A stretch of DNA of 64,000 bases from Sphingomonas sp. (GTDB taxonomy: Bacteria; Pseudomonadota; Alphaproteobacteria; Sphingomonadales; Sphingomonadaceae). Positions within the stretch are counted from its first letter, which is position 1. The number at the start of each line of letters is the position of its first letter. The stretch is taken from assembly GCF_019635455.1 (NCBI RefSeq), contig NZ_JAHBZJ010000001.1:186001-250000 (forward strand). Direction: 5' to 3'. This document shows, one piece after another, positions 18,462 to 27,452 of the stretch. The notes beneath the pieces are model-generated. The model was not told where the DNA came from. It was given only the letters and a program-made list of their open reading frames with translations, and made no database searches. Position numbers and translations under genes: made by a program.

Positions 18462-18725
18462 TCATTGTGTGGCATCGGCAGGCATCGTCCCGCACGATTT
18501 GGCGCGCGCCGCCTCCACCGCCGGCGGGCGTTTGCGGCCCATTGTCCAGTTCGCCTGAACCCGGACCACGGGATTGGGCGCGCACCAGATCTCGCCGCTG
18601 TCGTCGAGCGCGGTCACCCAGATCAGGTTATGCTCCTGTCCGTAATCGATGACGGCAAAGGCGTAGCCCGGTCCCTTGTCGAGGACGTGGACAGGAAGTG
18701 GAGGATCAAGCTGCTGAAAAGCCAT
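18462..18725 (-). CDS. Small conserved-looking protein, 87 residues, unknown function
   Basis: The start is ATG 18725 (MAFQQLDPPLPVHVLDKGPG). The body alternates short strands, with the pattern GYAFAVIDYGQEHNLIWVTALDDSGEIWCAPNP at about 20-52 (broken into its beta-hairpins), then RVQANWTMGR. It resembles small beta-barrel proteins common in sphingomonads that have no assigned role. The C-terminal 20 residues are less ordered. It is divergent from msrB across 121 bases, which could share a promoter region, and convergent with the P450. Confidence 0.7.
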   Translation of the reverse strand: MAFQQLDPPLPVHVLDKGPGYAFAVIDYGQEHNLIWVTALDDSGEIWCAPNPVVRVQANWTMGRKRPPAVEAARAKSCGTMPADATQ

Positions 18726-18846
18726 GGTTTCATTCCGGGCTGAGTCGGGTTGAAAGCGCTGCGGAGGCGCAAATGTTCCCGACGTGGCGATCGGCTGCAT
18801 CCAAATGGCGCCTTCGCACGTATCTTCGGCGAAACTGGAGGATGTG

Positions 18847-19335
18847 ATGACCCGTCTGACCCGCCGCCATCTGTTCGCGCTCGCCGGCACCGGTGCGATC
18901 GCGGTGACCTTTGGCTGCTCCTCGCAGCAGAGCGAGGCCGCACAGCGATTCGAAGTGACGCACAGCGATGCCGAATGGCGCAAGCTGCTGACCCCCGCCC
19001 AATATCGCGTGCTGCGCGACGAGGCGACCGAGCGCCCGTTCACCAGCCCGCTGAACAAGGAACACCGTGCCGGCACTTTTGCGTGCGCGGGATGTCAGCT
19101 GCCGCTCTACAGTTCGAAGACGAAGTTTGACAGCGGCACCGGTTGGCCCAGCTTCTACGCGCCGCTCAGAAACGCGGTGCTGACGCGGACCGACCGGTCA
19201 CTGGGGATGACGCGCACCGAGGTGCTCTGTCGCCGCTGCGGCGGCCATCTTGGCCATGTGTTCAACGACGGTCCGCCGCCGACCGGCAAACGCTATTGCA
19301 TGAACGGCGTGGCGATGACGTTCCGCCCTGCATGA
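18847..19335 (+). CDS. msrB: Peptide-methionine (R)-S-oxide reductase MsrB, exported lipoprotein form
   Basis: The start is ATG 18847, preceded by GGAGG. The N-terminus has a twin-arginine-like RRHLFALAG stretch and then VTFGCSS, a lipobox-like end at Cys22, so the enzyme is probably tethered outside the cytoplasm. The catalytic domain (about 35-162) has zinc pairs CAGC and CRRC, the GTGWPSFYAP motif, GGHLGHVFNDGPPPTG and the catalytic cysteine in RYCMNG (Cys151). It repairs Met-R-sulfoxide in proteins. Confidence 0.93.
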   Translation: MTRLTRRHLFALAGTGAIAVTFGCSSQQSEAAQRFEVTHSDAEWRKLLTPAQYRVLRDEATERPFTSPLNKEHRAGTFACAGCQLPLYSSKTKFDSGTGWPSFYAPLRNAVLTRTDRSLGMTRTEVLCRRCGGHLGHVFNDGPPPTGKRYCMNGVAMTFRPA

Positions 19336-19353
19336 GGCGCAGGAGGCGCCGGG

Positions 19354-19908
19354 TTATTTCTGAAGCGAAACCTCGACCCCGAATTTCGACAGATCGACCT
19401 GCGCGATGGTCAGCGGGGCGAGCGGGCCATCGCCCTGCACGCCCGGTTCCGGCGCGCCGTCGGCATAGATGAAGCCGTTCACCGGATAGACCGAACTGCC
19501 AAGGCCGTTATTCCCGGCGAACCAAACTTTCACGCGGCTCCAGTCGCCCTTGTCCGACACGTCGATCGCGATCACATTCTTTTCGACGCCGCCCCGGCGC
19601 GACCAGTTGGCGTGGGTCAACAATACCTCGCGGTCGCTGATTACCTTTGACACCATCGCGACATGGCCGAGCTTCATGCGCGCGGTCGGGGCAAAGGACA
19701 TCACCGAACCGGCGACCGGCTCGCGGCCCCGCTCATACTTGCCCTCGGCCTGCGACCACCAGGTCAGCGCATTGCCATAGATTTCGATGCCGGACACCAT
19801 CCGGGCATAGGGAACGCACTGCCAGAACTGCGCCTGTGCGGGAGCGATCGTCGCCAGGCAAAGCGCGGCCATCAGCGCGAATCGCGCTCCGAGCGTCTGA
19901 ATTTTCAT
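19354..19908 (-). CDS. CHAP-domain protein with signal peptide (putative amidase/endopeptidase)
   Basis: The 184-residue protein starts MKIQTLGARFALMAALCLA with a cleavable signal ending APAQAQ. The CHAP pattern is visible: FWQCVPYAR with the nucleophilic cysteine (about 28-36), GNALTWW, PVAGSVMSFAPTARMKLGHVAMV with the catalytic His, and VLLTHANWSRRGG. CHAP domains cleave peptidoglycan cross-links. This single-domain form has no cell-wall-binding part. A perfect 11-base inverted repeat lies just upstream of the start (19931-19980). Confidence 0.85.
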   Translation of the reverse strand: MKIQTLGARFALMAALCLATIAPAQAQFWQCVPYARMVSGIEIYGNALTWWSQAEGKYERGREPVAGSVMSFAPTARMKLGHVAMVSKVISDREVLLTHANWSRRGGVEKNVIAIDVSDKGDWSRVKVWFAGNNGLGSSVYPVNGFIYADGAPEPGVQGDGPLAPLTIAQVDLSKFGVEVSLQK

Positions 19909-19930
19909 GTGGTCCCCTGACCCCGAATCT

Positions 19931-19980
19931 CGTTGCAGGGGGATTGGCAGAAAGGTTTCCGCGCTCCTACCCCTGCAACG
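19931..19980. repeat. Perfect 11-base inverted repeat upstream of the CHAP gene
   Basis: CGTTGCAGGGG at 19931-19941 and its exact complement at 19970-19980 enclose 28 bases. The position, 23-72 bases before the CHAP start codon, would place it in the promoter or leader of that gene. It could be an operator for a dimeric regulator or a hairpin in the leader RNA. Confidence 0.5.
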
Positions 19981-20230
19981 GACGTAATCCGACGAAGCGT
20001 TTCACCGCGACGACGACCGGCGAAACCATTTTCTGCGGTGCGGCGAAGCGTTCGATCATGCCGGTCAACCGAGCGCCCCCGACGCGCCGGGGGTCGTTAC
20101 CCCTCCGTTTCCATTTGTTGCGCAAAAGCCGCGCCGGCAACTCGTTTCAAATGCAACATTTCGGTTCACCGCAACCTTTGTTGCAACGCAGCAGCTTCTA
20201 TGATCGGATGCTGAACGGCGGACGACGCGG

Positions 20231-20250
20231 GGTTAAGCAAGCTGTTAACC
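20231..20250. promoter_or_regulatory. GGTTAA-N8-TTAACC inverted repeat, possible operator (CtrA-like)
   Basis: Symmetric half-sites GGTTAA and TTAACC are separated by eight bases, 62 bases before the start of the unknown gene at 20312. The alphaproteobacterial cell-cycle regulator CtrA binds TTAA-N7-TTAA; here the spacing is eight, so the match is imperfect. The symmetry itself suggests a protein-binding site. Confidence 0.35.
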
Positions 20251-20311
20251 ATCTTGCGGCATGATCCGCCATGTCGAGTAACGCATTTACCGGGGTGGGG
20301 AGTGCAGGAGA

Positions 20312-20863
20312 ATGAGCGCAAGGAGTAAGCCGGCCGAGGGCGCGATGACCCTCGCTGAGATGAAGGAATTCGCGGGATTTGCCGCAGCGACGCAGCGTTA
20401 TATCCGCCGCGCGCTGGACGTCGGCCTCGACCGTCGCGACGCGATGGAATTATGGTCGCGCGATGTGGTCGAGGCGGCGAGCATTCGCGCCCAGGCGCAT
20501 ATGTACGACCGGCTGCCCGAAATCCGCGCGCTCGTTCCCGACGACAGTGGCCTCGACGCGATGGAGCCGTTCATGGCGCCGCTCGTGACCGTCTCTGCCT
20601 TTGATCTGGGCCAGGGCCGCCTGACGAGCTTTTCCGCCTATCGCTTCCTCTATGAACGCCTGATCGGTGCGGAAGTGCGGCCCTGGCTGCCGGCCGCATT
20701 TTGTTCGGCGGCGGCACTGCCGCATCTGCATCCCGATTTGCGGCGCAAGCTGCTCCAGTCGATCAGCGAAGCTGCGGCGACCGCGTCGGGCTGGTCGAAC
20801 CGTCAGCCCGCCTTTTACCCGCAATGGGTGGAAAAGGTGGATGCGAACGCGCTTCCCAACTGA
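20312..20863 (+). CDS. Unknown 183-residue helical protein
   Basis: The likely start is ATG 20312 (GGGGAG twelve bases upstream); MTLAEM at residue 12 is an alternative. The protein is predicted mostly helical and soluble, with FAAATQRYIRRALDVGLDRRDAMELW (two helices, about 23-48) and RLTSFSAYRFLYERLIGAEVRPWL near 106-129. It has one Cys and no signal peptide or known motif. The gene stands alone after a 400-base gap with an inverted repeat. Length and codon use are normal for the window, so it is probably real, but I do not recognise it. Confidence 0.65.
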   Translation: MSARSKPAEGAMTLAEMKEFAGFAAATQRYIRRALDVGLDRRDAMELWSRDVVEAASIRAQAHMYDRLPEIRALVPDDSGLDAMEPFMAPLVTVSAFDLGQGRLTSFSAYRFLYERLIGAEVRPWLPAAFCSAAALPHLHPDLRRKLLQSISEAAATASGWSNRQPAFYPQWVEKVDANALPN

Positions 20864-20884
20864 ACCTTTCCGTCGGGCCTGTCG

Positions 20885-21616
20885 CTAGCGGCAGGCCCGC
20901 CACCCCATCGCGCCGCGCTCGGCCTGGTCAAGATGCAGATGATCGCGGTGCGCCGCGTTGTAATCGGGTGACAGGACGGTTGCGAAGACACCGCATGCGC
21001 CATCGCGCACCTCCCGCAGGAAGCGCGCCTTTGCCCCCTCTCCCTTCCAGTCGCCGACCAGAGTGATCCGCGTCCCGTCGCGCAGGCGGAACGCGGCGAT
21101 ATCGACCGCGTCGGCGGTGGCATGCGCGCTCCAGTCGCCGCCCTCGCGATTGTACATGCGCCGGCAATTGTAGCTGCCGAACTGTTCGATTTCGGCCACA
21201 TCCTGTCCAAAGATGCGCTGCGCCGCCGGCTGGACGACATCCCATTCCCACATGGTCAGCGCCGCCGCGACCGGACAGGCGACGCCCAGATCGCCGGGCG
21301 CGTAGCGAATGCGCCGCGATCCACCCGCCGTGAAGCGCACCGCATCGGCATAGCCGCAATCCGGTCCGTCATCGCGCGATGGCAGCACCGTATAATGCAC
21401 CCCCGCCCGGTCGAGCAGCGCTCGGCATTGCGGGAAATCGCCGGTCAGTCCCGCCAGCTTGCGACCGGTAAACAGCCCGACCGGCTGCGACAGGTCGAGT
21501 TTCGTCCAGGGCAGGTCCTGGGGCCGGTCGCGAAGCGCCGCATAGGCCAGTAGCGCGAGCGTCAGCAGCAGCGCAGCGACGATCACCGCGCCGACGCCGT
21601 TTCGAACCGCCTTCAC
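20885..21616 (-). CDS. Extensin-like family protein, membrane-anchored
   Basis: The start is taken as GTG 21616, which overlaps the Nudix gene stop (GTGA junction), giving 243 residues; a longer frame would run into the Nudix gene. One N-terminal helix (about 8-28) anchors it in the membrane. The rest is the extensin-like C-terminal domain: FPQCRALLDRAGVHY, DCGYADAVRF, CPVAAALTMWEWDVVQPAA, SYNCRRMYNREGGDWSAHATADAVDIAAF and HRDHLHLD. The His and Asp residues in SAHATADAVD and DHLHLD resemble the metal sites of D-Ala-D-Ala peptidase-like folds, so a cell-wall role is likely. Confidence 0.85.
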   Translation of the reverse strand: MKAVRNGVGAVIVAALLLTLALLAYAALRDRPQDLPWTKLDLSQPVGLFTGRKLAGLTGDFPQCRALLDRAGVHYTVLPSRDDGPDCGYADAVRFTAGGSRRIRYAPGDLGVACPVAAALTMWEWDVVQPAAQRIFGQDVAEIEQFGSYNCRRMYNREGGDWSAHATADAVDIAAFRLRDGTRITLVGDWKGEGAKARFLREVRDGACGVFATVLSPDYNAAHRDHLHLDQAERGAMGWRACR

Positions 21617-22362
21617 GCGCGCTCTGCCGATCCGATCGGCTCGGACGTCACCGGATATCCGCGCCCCTGCGGAATGCACAGATGCGGCTCACCGTCGCGC
21701 AGTTCCTGGCGTGGCGTGATCGTTTCGACCGGATGCGCCCGCGCGTCCGCCGCCGCGTCGGCGAAACTGCCGAATTGCGCCAGGCGCTCAAGATTGCGGC
21801 GAGTGGGAAAGATGATCCGCGTTCGTCCGGCATCCGCGTCGGCAAGCGCCCGGGCCGCGCTGGTCCAGATCAGCCGGCTGTTCTCATTCCCATCGACCGT
21901 GGGCGGCGGCGCATCGGCGGGGCATCGCGCCAGGTAAAAACGGGTGTCGAACACGCGGTGGCGCGCATCAAGCGGCGGCAGCCATCGCGCGAACGACACC
22001 AGCGCATCCAGGTCGAGCATGTCGGGCGTCAGCACGTCGCCGGGCGGGGTGCCGGCATAGAGCGCGCGCCGGGCGGCGGCGATATCGATCGGCTCGCGCA
22101 GGCCGATCGCCAGCCCCGCCTCCTCGATCGTCTCGCGGATCGCCGCGATCCGTGCCGCCGCCTCGTCGCGCGGGCCGTCCAGCATCGCCGCCAGCGCATG
22201 GTCGCCCGGATCGATCCGGCCGCCGGGAAACACCATCGCCCCCCCGGCAAAGCGCATCGCCGCCGACCGTTCGACCATCAGCAGATCGGGCGCCGCGCCG
22301 ACGCGTTCGCGCATCACCACCAAGGTGGCGGCGGGAATCGGAACGGCGGCGATATCGGGCAT
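21613..22362 (-). CDS. Nudix hydrolase with split Nudix box (NUDT19/CoA-diphosphatase-like)
   Basis: The 249-residue protein has AMVFPGGRIDPGDHALAA at about 42-59 and AAARIAAIRETIEEAGL at about 68-84, so the Nudix box G-x5-E-x7-REUxEExGU is interrupted by a roughly ten-residue insertion between its halves. This split box is seen in NUDT7/NUDT19-type enzymes acting on CoA derivatives. The C-terminal part (TRIIFPTRRNLERLAQFGS) also matches that group. It is followed by the extensin-like gene with overlap. Confidence 0.85.
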   Translation of the reverse strand: MPDIAAVPIPAATLVVMRERVGAAPDLLMVERSAAMRFAGGAMVFPGGRIDPGDHALAAMLDGPRDEAAARIAAIRETIEEAGLAIGLREPIDIAAARRALYAGTPPGDVLTPDMLDLDALVSFARWLPPLDARHRVFDTRFYLARCPADAPPPTVDGNENSRLIWTSAARALADADAGRTRIIFPTRRNLERLAQFGSFADAAADARAHPVETITPRQELRDGEPHLCIPQGRGYPVTSEPIGSAERA

Positions 22363-22481
22363 GGGCCGGATTTAGGGGCAGCACCCGCGCGATGCAAAGC
22401 CGGGGCGGCGCGGACGTCGCCCGACATGGCCGCATCCGCCCCGGTATCGGGGACGAACGACGCGGGCGCGAGACCCCATCC

Positions 22482-22844
22482 CTATTTCTTGCCGAACAGG
22501 TTCCCCGCCATGCCGGCCAGATCGTTGAGCGGATTGCCGTCGCCGTCGCGATCGAGCATGCCCGACACCTGGCCCATCAAGCCGCCCTGATCCTGCATCA
22601 TCGCGGCGAAGCGGCCAAGCGACCCTTCACCCCCGATATGGCCGATAATCTCTTGCAGCTTGTCGATCGGCAGGCCGGTGGCGGCGGCCGCGCCCTCGGC
22701 CGTGTCCCCCTGCATCGGATGGTGCTGGGCAAGCGCCTGGACCGCCGATTCGACATGCTCGGGCGACAGACCGACCTTTGCCGCGAGGTTGGAAATCGTC
22801 GCATTGCCAGACACCTGGCCCAAAAGGTCGTCGAACATGCTCAT
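22482..22844 (-). CDS. YidB/DUF937-like small protein, 120 residues
   Basis: The start is ATG 22844 (MSMFDDLLGQVSG), with MFDDLL two codons on as an alternative. The N-terminal half carries repeated helix-turn patterns (ISNLAAKVGLSPEHVESAVQALAQHHP) like those in DUF937/YidB proteins. The C-terminal half has GHIGGEGSLGRFAAMM and an acidic DRDGDGNPLNDLAGM loop that looks like a calcium-binding EF-hand-like turn (about 100-111). No enzyme activity is known for the family. Confidence 0.7.
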   Translation of the reverse strand: MSMFDDLLGQVSGNATISNLAAKVGLSPEHVESAVQALAQHHPMQGDTAEGAAAATGLPIDKLQEIIGHIGGEGSLGRFAAMMQDQGGLMGQVSGMLDRDGDGNPLNDLAGMAGNLFGKK

Positions 22845-22885
22845 TGCCTTGCACTCCCGCACGAGAAAACTGACCTCGCTTCCTA

Positions 22886-23335
22886 TCACGTCACGGGAAG
22901 CGGAGCGAGGTCCGGCGCGGCGAAACTGCGGCGCGCGGCCACCGAAAACAGCCGGTCGCGGCTGTAGAATCGCAGCGGCCACGCCCGGTCGCCAATCTCT
23001 CCCGTCAACAACGCGTTGACGTCGGTCAGCAGATCGCCGGTCGCGTGCCGCGCGGCGAATGCCCGCACGCCGGCAAGCCAGGCGCGGGTGATCGTGTCAT
23101 GATAGCCGCCGCGATCGTCATTCACCCCGCCGACGCTTTCGTTGAACCGCGCGATGAGTCCGGCGATCCGCGCATCAAGATCGATGTCGGGCCGGCGCGT
23201 GACCAGGTAGAAGCAGGCGGCCAGATGCGCCTCGTGCGTCCATTCGGCACGATCGAGCGAACAGCTGAGCAGCCCCTCGCCCAGATGGACGATCGTGGCA
23301 GCCTCGGCAAACAGGCGAACCGGATAATCGGTCAT
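22886..23335 (-). CDS. Conserved hypothetical protein, 149 residues
   Basis: The product is an alpha-helical protein with the motif LDRAEWTHEAHLAACFYLVTR at about 27-47 and RGGYHDTITRAWLAG at about 75-89. The order WTHxAHL then GYHxTxTRxWL is shared with a family of uncharacterised bacterial proteins; the two histidine motifs may form a site. There is no signal peptide. Its start lies about 45 bases from the end of pckA on the same strand. Function is unknown. Confidence 0.7.
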   Translation of the reverse strand: MTDYPVRLFAEAATIVHLGEGLLSCSLDRAEWTHEAHLAACFYLVTRRPDIDLDARIAGLIARFNESVGGVNDDRGGYHDTITRAWLAGVRAFAARHATGDLLTDVNALLTGEIGDRAWPLRFYSRDRLFSVAARRSFAAPDLAPLPVT

Positions 23336-23380
23336 CGATCGGGCGTCCTTACGGTTGGCCCGGTGCGATGGCCGGGCGGG

Positions 23381-24994
23381 TCAGGCGGGCATGGCGACTT
23401 TGGGCGCGGCCTGGCGCACGCCCTCATCCACCTCGCTCTCGAACTGCGCGAAATTGGCGACGAATTCATCGACCAGTCGCGCCGCCGTCACGTCATACGC
23501 GTCCTTGTCCGCCCAGGCGGCGCGCGGATCGAGCATGTTGGGATCGATATCGCCCACCGCGACCGGCACCATGAATCCGAAGTTCGGATCCTTGCGGAAC
23601 TGCGCCCCTTTCAGGCTGCCGTCCAGCGCGGCGTTGAGCAGCGCACGGGTAACCTTGATCGGCATCCGCTTGATCCCCGGCATCGTCGCCTTGCCGCCAC
23701 TCCAGCCGGTGTTGACCAGCCAGCAATCCACCCCGCCCTTCGCGATCCGCTCCTTCAGCAGATTGCCATAGACCGACGGATGGCGCGGCATGAACGGCGC
23801 ACCGAAACAGGTGGAGAAGGTCGCGGTCGGCTCGGTCACGCCGATCTCGGTCCCGGCGACCCGTGCGGTGTAGCCCGACAGGAAGTGGTACATCGCCTGT
23901 TCCGGCGTCAGCTTCGCGATCGGGGGCAGCACGCCATAGGCGTCGGCGGTGAGGAAGATGATGTTCCGCGGCACCGGCCCCAGATTGTCCGCGCTGGCAT
24001 TCGGGATGAAATCGAGCGGGTAGGACCCGCGGCTGTTCTCGGCGAGCGAATTGTCGTCGAGATCGAGTTCACGCGTTTCCGGGTCCATCACGACATTTTC
24101 GAGCACCGTGCCGAACCGCTTCGTCGTCGCATAGATTTCGGGTTCCGCCTCGGCCGACAGATTGATCATCTTGGCATAGCAGCCGCCCTCGAAATTGAAG
24201 ACCGCCGTGTCCGACCAACCATGTTCGTCATCGCCGATCAGCGTGCGGCTGGCGTCCGCGCTCAGCGTCGTCTTGCCGGTGCCGCTCAGGCCAAAGAACA
24301 CCGCCGTGTCGCCCTCCGGACCGATGTTCGCCGAACAGTGCATCGGCATGATGCCCTTCACCGGCAGCAGATAGTTGAGCAGGCCGAAGACGCTCTTCTT
24401 CATCTCGCCGGCATAGGCGGTGCCGCCGATCAGGATCAGCTTCTCGGTCAGATTGACCGCGATCACCGTCTCGCTGCGACAGCCATGGCGCGCGGGATCG
24501 GCGCGAAAGCTGGGCAGGTCGATGATCGTATATTCGGGATCGAATCCCGCCAGTTCGTCGCCATCGGGCCGGCACAGCAGCGTGCGGATGAACAGATTGT
24601 GCCAGGCATATTCGTTGACCACCCGCACCCGTACCCGATGTTCGGGCTGCGAGCCGCCATAGAGATCGGCGACGAACAGCGTGTCCCTGGCCGCCAGCGC
24701 CGACAGGAAATCGGCCTTCAGCGCGGCGAAATGATCGGGCGTCATGCCGCGATTGGTGTCGCCCCACCACACGCTGTTCTCGGTCTCCGCATCACGGACG
24801 ATGAACTTGTCCTTCGCGCTGCGCCCGGTGTGCTTGCCGGTCTCGACCACCAGCGGCCCGTCCTTGGCCAGCCGCCCCTCACCCCGCCGGATCGCCTGCT
24901 CGACCAGCTGCGCGGTCAGCTCGTTCCAGTGGACCGTGGTTTCAGGCCCGACACCCAGGGCATCCAGGCCGATGTTCGGCGTGCGCTCGGTCAA
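23381..24994 (-). CDS. pckA: Phosphoenolpyruvate carboxykinase (ATP)
   Basis: The enzyme makes PEP from oxaloacetate in gluconeogenesis. The start is read as TTG 24994 because AGGAGA lies six bases upstream, giving 537 residues, the normal length; an ATG at 25009 would overlap that ribosome site. Motifs are [11 protein letters not shown] (about 54-64), the P-loop [13 protein letters not shown] at 235-247, [16 protein letters not shown] and the C-terminal [13 protein letters not shown]. It is divergent from chvI, an arrangement kept in many alphaproteobacteria, where the ChvI regulator affects pckA. Confidence 0.96.
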   Translation of the reverse strand: MTERTPNIGLDALGVGPETTVHWNELTAQLVEQAIRRGEGRLAKDGPLVVETGKHTGRSAKDKFIVRDAETENSVWWGDTNRGMTPDHFAALKADFLSALAARDTLFVADLYGGSQPEHRVRVRVVNEYAWHNLFIRTLLCRPDGDELAGFDPEYTIIDLPSFRADPARHGCRSETVIAVNLTEKLILIGGTAYAGEMKKSVFGLLNYLLPVKGIMPMHCSANIGPEGDTAVFFGLSGTGKTTLSADASRTLIGDDEHGWSDTAVFNFEGGCYAKMINLSAEAEPEIYATTKRFGTVLENVVMDPETRELDLDDNSLAENSRGSYPLDFIPNASADNLGPVPRNIIFLTADAYGVLPPIAKLTPEQAMYHFLSGYTARVAGTEIGVTEPTATFSTCFGAPFMPRHPSVYGNLLKERIAKGGVDCWLVNTGWSGGKATMPGIKRMPIKVTRALLNAALDGSLKGAQFRKDPNFGFMVPVAVGDIDPNMLDPRAAWADKDAYDVTAARLVDEFVANFAQFESEVDEGVRQAAPKVAMPA

Positions 24995-25029
24995 CTTGTC
25001 TCTCCTCATCCCGCGCGACGGGCGCGCGA

Positions 25030-25039
25030 CATACGTATG
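25030..25039. promoter_or_regulatory. Perfect 10-base palindrome in the pckA-chvI divergent region
   Basis: CATACGTATG lies between pckA (start 24994) and chvI (start 25167). It is the most symmetric element in the 172-base divergent gap and is AT-richer than its surroundings. It is a candidate operator or part of the pckA promoter. No known consensus was matched. Confidence 0.3.
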
Positions 25040-25166
25040 CACTCCCGTGCGCATAGGCAGTCGCCCGGATCGCGGTCAATGGCAGAAACCGGTGTCAGGC
25101 GATTGAGCCGAGCGATTCGATCGGATAGACCGCCTGGATGATGTCCCGAACCGTGACAGGATTCGC

Positions 25167-25877
25167 ATGAGCGCGACGATCGCGCTCGTCGATGACGATC
25201 GCAACATCCTGACCTCGGTCTCGATCGCGCTCCAGGCGGAGGGCTTCGTGACCCGCGTCTATTCCGACGGCGAGGCGGCGCTGAAGGCGCTGACCGAAAA
25301 TCCGCCCGACCTGGCGGTGCTGGACATCAAGATGCCGAAGCTCGACGGGCTCGAGCTGCTGCGCCGGCTGCGCGAAAAGCTGACGACCCCGGTGATCTTT
25401 CTGACCAGCAAGGACGACGAGCTGGACGAGGCGCTGGGCCTGGCGATGGGCGCCGACGATTATATCGCGAAGCCGTTCAGCCAGCGGCTGCTGATCGCGC
25501 GCATCCGCGCCATCCTGCGCCGGGCCGAAGTTGCCTCGGCCAGCCCGGAGGCGGAGGCGGGACAGGAAGCGCAGCCGGTGCTGGAACGCGGCCGGCTGGT
25601 GATGGACCCGGCACGCCACAAGGTGACATGGAACGGCGACAACGTCACGCTTACCGTCACCGAATTCCTGATCCTCGAAACGCTCGCGCAGCGTCCCGGC
25701 ATCGTCAAGACGCGCAACCAGCTGATGGACGCGGCGTATCAGGACGACATCTATGTCGATGATCGCACGATCGACAGCCACATCAAGCGCGTCCGCCGCA
25801 AGTTCCGGCATGTCGATCCCGATTTCGACGCCATCGAGACACTCTATGGCGCGGGATACCGATTCTCCGACGAATAG
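25167..25877 (+). CDS. chvI: ChvI-type response regulator (OmpR family)
   Basis: The 236-residue regulator has a receiver domain at 1-120 with acidic pocket Asp10/Asp11, phosphorylated Asp53 (VLDIKMP), Thr80 and Lys102 (YIAKPF). An OmpR-type winged helix follows at about 130-234 ([17 protein letters not shown], then [17 protein letters not shown] and YGAGYRF). [23 protein letters not shown] is characteristic of ChvI/ExoS-ChvI systems that answer envelope and acid stress. chvG begins inside the last codons. Confidence 0.93.
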   Translation: MSATIALVDDDRNILTSVSIALQAEGFVTRVYSDGEAALKALTENPPDLAVLDIKMPKLDGLELLRRLREKLTTPVIFLTSKDDELDEALGLAMGADDYIAKPFSQRLLIARIRAILRRAEVASASPEAEAGQEAQPVLERGRLVMDPARHKVTWNGDNVTLTVTEFLILETLAQRPGIVKTRNQLMDAAYQDDIYVDDRTIDSHIKRVRRKFRHVDPDFDAIETLYGAGYRFSDE

Positions 25878-27438
25878 CTTCGCCGCAGGCGGCGAGGCGC
25901 GGGACCTGGCGCTGCGCTGGTCGGCGCGCGTCAGCCTGACGCCCCGCATTCTGGCGGTGAACATCTTCGCGCTGGCGATGCTCGCCGGCGGGTTCTTCTA
26001 CCTCGACAGCTATCGCTCGCGGATCGTCGATGGGCGCATCGCACAGGCGAGTCGCGAGGCGGTGCTGATCGCACAGGCGACCGCGAGCACCCCGCCGGCG
26101 GACCGCGACGCCCTGATCCTGCGGCTCGCCCGAACCAGCGGCACCCGCATCCGCATCTACGACCGGGGCGGCAAGGCGGTGCTGGACACCCGCGCGATGG
26201 GGCTGCGCAACATGGTGCTGCGCGATCCGGACAAGGATCCGTGGGGCCAGGCCGCGGCCCGTTTCCTCGACGCGGTGATCGATACCGTCGCGGGTGCGGA
26301 CCGGGTCCAGCAGTTTCGCGAGCGCGCGGCGGACCGGGGGCTGGAATGGCCCGACCTGCGCACGGCGTTCGAGACCGGTGCGGCGGCGGCGAGCGTATGG
26401 CGCGCGCCCGATCGCACCCCGGTGATCACCGCCGCCGCCCCGTTCGGCCCCGATCGCGCCGTCTTCACCGCGATCAACGCCCGCGACATCACCCAGACGG
26501 TGCGGGTGGAGCGGCTGCGCTTTGGCATCGTGCTGGCGGTCGCCGTCATCCTGTCGGTGCTGCTGTCCCTGTTTCTGGCGCGCACCATCGTCCGCCCGCT
26601 GCGCCGGCTCGCGCGCGCGGCGGTGCGCGTCCGGCTGGGCCGTGCGCGCGAGGTGGTGGTGCCGCGCCTGCCCGAACGCCGGGACGAGATCGGCCACCTC
26701 GCCCGTTCGCTGTCGGACATGAGCCAGGCCCTGCGCGCGCGAATCGATGCGACGGAGGCATTTGCCGCCGATCTGGCGCACGAGCTCAAGAACCCGCTCG
26801 CCTCGCTGCGGTCCGCTGTGGATGGCCTGGGCAGTGTCCGCGATCCGGAACTGCAAAAGCGGCTGCTGGCGATCGTGCAGGACGATGTCCACCGGCTCGA
26901 CCGGCTCATCAGCGACATTTCGGAAGCCTCGCGACTCGACGCCCAGCTCTCACGCGCGAAATTCGAGCCGGTGGATCTCGCCGCGATGCTCGACGGGCTG
27001 ATCGCGCAACGCTCGCATCGCGGGGTGGAGCGCGGCGTGGTGCTGCGGTTCGACCGGCCGATGGGGCCGGTGCCGATGGTCATGGGCGAGGGCGCGCGAT
27101 TGGAACGGGTGTTCGAGAATCTGCTCGACAATGCGATTTCTTTCTCGCCCGATGGGGGCGTGGTCGCTCTCTCGCTCATCACCGACGGCGCGATGATCGA
27201 GGCGCGGGTCGAGGACGAAGGCCCCGGCGTGCCGGAGGAAGCGCGCGAGGCGGTGTTCCGCCGGTTCCATTCGGTGCGTCCGGACACCGAACAGTTCGGC
27301 CGGCATTCGGGACTGGGCCTTGCCATCGCGCGCACCATCATCGAAGGCCATCAGGGACGGATCGGCGTCGAATCGCGGGAGGATCGGATGCGCGGCGCGC
27401 GCTTCGTGGTCCGCCTGCCGCTGGTTCAGCCGAATTGA
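25846..27438 (+). CDS. chvG: ChvG-type sensor histidine kinase
   Basis: The start is taken as ATG 25846 ([16 protein letters not shown]), overlapping chvI by 32 bases, giving 530 residues. The first membrane helix is about 33-53, a periplasmic sensor domain about 55-225 (HAxxRxRIYDRGG type, seen as [17 protein letters not shown]), the second helix about 228-247 and then HAMP. The phosphoacceptor is His312 in [16 protein letters not shown]. ATPase boxes are [22 protein letters not shown] and [13 protein letters not shown]. It phosphorylates ChvI. Confidence 0.93.
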   Translation: MARDTDSPTNSFAAGGEARDLALRWSARVSLTPRILAVNIFALAMLAGGFFYLDSYRSRIVDGRIAQASREAVLIAQATASTPPADRDALILRLARTSGTRIRIYDRGGKAVLDTRAMGLRNMVLRDPDKDPWGQAAARFLDAVIDTVAGADRVQQFRERAADRGLEWPDLRTAFETGAAAASVWRAPDRTPVITAAAPFGPDRAVFTAINARDITQTVRVERLRFGIVLAVAVILSVLLSLFLARTIVRPLRRLARAAVRVRLGRAREVVVPRLPERRDEIGHLARSLSDMSQALRARIDATEAFAADLAHELKNPLASLRSAVDGLGSVRDPELQKRLLAIVQDDVHRLDRLISDISEASRLDAQLSRAKFEPVDLAAMLDGLIAQRSHRGVERGVVLRFDRPMGPVPMVMGEGARLERVFENLLDNAISFSPDGGVVALSLITDGAMIEARVEDEGPGVPEEAREAVFRRFHSVRPDTEQFGRHSGLGLAIARTIIEGHQGRIGVESREDRMRGARFVVRLPLVQPN

Positions 27439-27452
27439 AGCGCGGGAGCCAT

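Larger units (their letters stand above)
19909..20311. other. Intergenic region of about 400 bases, no gene seen
   Basis: The gap separates the divergent CHAP gene and the unknown gene at 20312. No convincing reading frame, tRNA or transposon end was found. It holds two inverted repeats (19931-19980 and 20231-20250), a GCGAAGCGTT(T/C) direct repeat near 19993 and 20043, and several TTGCAAC/GTTGCA words. It is somewhat richer in A and T towards 20100-20260, which fits a regulatory region for both genes. Confidence 0.6.

Noticed and set aside
20231..20250. Firm CtrA binding site
   Set aside because: The spacing between TTAA elements is eight, not seven, so it is kept only as a possible regulatory inverted repeat.
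23045..25141. Very long open frame of 698 codons on the plus strand across pckA
   Set aside because: It is antisense to pckA, has no family motif and an arginine/aspartate-rich composition typical of a shadow frame in high-GC DNA.
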